Shown here: in pieces, positions 6,739 to 7,100 of the stretch
Position numbering within the stretch: position 1 is the first letter of the stretch
How the letters are laid out: every line of letters starts with the position of its first letter
From: Candidatus Omnitrophota bacterium
GTDB taxonomy: Bacteria; Omnitrophota; Gorgyraeia; Gygaellales; Profunditerraquicolaceae
Reading direction: 5' to 3'
Assembly (NCBI GenBank): GCA_028715095.1
Contig: JAQUSM010000051.1
Coordinates: 1 to 7,100 of the forward strand
DNA length: 7,100 bases
The notes under the pieces: model-generated
What the model was told of the DNA's origin: nothing
What the model saw: the letters and a program-made list of their open reading frames with translations, nothing else
Databases searched by the model: none
Position numbers and translations under genes: made by a program

Positions 6739-7100
6739 ATGCTTGAAGAGACCAAAGATAAGCTAGTCGAGATTGGTTTAAAGATTGAAAATTTAAGAGG
6801 TTATCTTTGACGTTGCAAATAAGAAGCAGCAGATAGACCTTCTCTCTGCCCAAATGTCCGCCGCGGATTTCTGGGACAATACGGACCGCCCCAGAAAAAT
6901 AGTTAAAGAGTTAAAAACCCTTAAAGCAATAGTCGAGCCCTGGGAGATGGCTGATAAAAAATACCAGGAACTTAAAGAGCTTATTCCTTTGCTTAAGGAA
7001 AATGACAATGATTTGCTTTTGGATTTATCCCGTAATACCGATAGCCTGCTGAAAATAATAGATAAACTGGAATTCCAGGTGCTCTTAGGAGGGCCGCTGG
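6739..7100 (+). CDS. prfB: Peptide chain release factor 2 (prfB), 5' part, read through a programmed +1 frameshift
   Basis: RF2 recognises UGA and UAA stop codons and triggers peptide release on the ribosome. The gene is read as 6739-6807, then +1 (base 6808 skipped) 6809-7100, and runs off the window. The 0-frame piece gives 23 residues ending ENLRGYL before UGA at 6808-6810. The +1 frame continues DVANKKQQIDLLSAQM, then SAADFWDN and a charged helical stretch with VEPWEM and LLGGPL. This matches the RF2 N-terminal coiled-coil domain; LRGYLDV, DFWD and the EPW segment are family hallmarks. About 120 residues are visible of roughly 365 expected; the SPF recognition and GGQ hydrolysis motifs must lie downstream. 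Low RF2 slows termination at UGA, favours the shift and raises RF2 synthesis, a well-known autoregulatory loop. It begins 45 nt after the pilus ATPase gene and may share its transcript. Confidence 0.95.
6797..6811 (+). promoter_or_regulatory. prfB programmed +1 frameshift signal
   Basis: The slip codon CTT (6805-6807) is followed directly by TGA and C (6808-6811), the conserved CUU-UGA-C site where tRNA-Leu moves one base forward onto UUU. The internal Shine-Dalgarno-like element is GAGGT (6797-6801), complementary to the 16S rRNA tail. In E. coli the matching GG pair is followed by UAU before CUU; here it is followed by UUAU, one base longer, and the element is shorter than AGGGGG. UGA is codon 24 here and codon 26 in E. 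coli. Confidence 0.9.

Noticed and set aside
6739..6810. A 23-codon small ORF, or a prfB pseudogene broken by a stop codon
   Set aside because: The break falls exactly at CUU-UGA-C with a Shine-Dalgarno-like element upstream, and RF2 hallmark sequence continues without loss in the +1 frame. This is regulated recoding, not decay.
6808..6810. UGA read as selenocysteine or as a reassigned sense codon
   Set aside because: Reading straight through leaves the RF2 frame; the protein match continues only after a +1 shift. UGA also ends uvrC and the alkyltransferase gene normally.

Overview
The window is a densely packed, single-strand bacterial segment. Seven genes all read on the plus strand: murJ, a short uvrC, an O6-alkylguanine-DNA alkyltransferase gene, a PEGA-domain membrane protein gene, a membrane glycosyltransferase gene, a PilT/PilU-type pilus ATPase gene, and the start of prfB (release factor 2). 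No RNA gene, mobile element, CRISPR array or rho-independent terminator was seen, and no gene-free stretch exceeds about 52 bases. The gene set is mainly housekeeping and envelope biology.

Organism: moderate GC, a lipid II flippase, a type IV pilus motor and a PEGA-domain protein beside a processive-type GT2 enzyme suggest an uncultivated lineage with a diderm or candidate-phylum envelope. Omnitrophota is my tentative preference, with Patescibacteria possible; this rests on remembered family resemblance only. UGA acts as a true stop in uvrC and in the alkyltransferase gene, and the prfB recoding site depends on it. That argues against lineages that have reassigned UGA.

Layout: positions 1-52 are AT-rich and may hold the promoter. 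From 53 to 5597, five genes are separated by 5 nt or overlap (4, 16 and 8 nt), so they very probably form one transcript with coupled translation. It joins peptidoglycan precursor export (murJ), DNA repair (uvrC and the alkyltransferase gene, sharing ATGA) and envelope glycan work (PEGA protein and glycosyltransferase). An extended -10 promoter overlaps the glycosyltransferase stop codon and probably starts a second unit with the pilus ATPase gene. prfB follows 45 nt later with its own strong ribosome binding site.

The best observations are these. (1) prfB is split by an in-frame UGA at codon 24 inside a conserved CUU-UGA-C +1 frameshift site, with an upstream Shine-Dalgarno-like element spaced one base further away than in E. 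coli. (2) The PilT/PilU-like ATPase has Asn in place of the near-invariant Walker B glutamate. (3) UvrC keeps both nuclease centres and four cluster cysteines but ends exactly where the helix-hairpin-helix domain should start, and the next gene overlaps its stop. (4) MurJ keeps its cavity arginines but has lost several acidic partners. (5) A perfect 10-bp inverted repeat lies just inside the glycosyltransferase gene.
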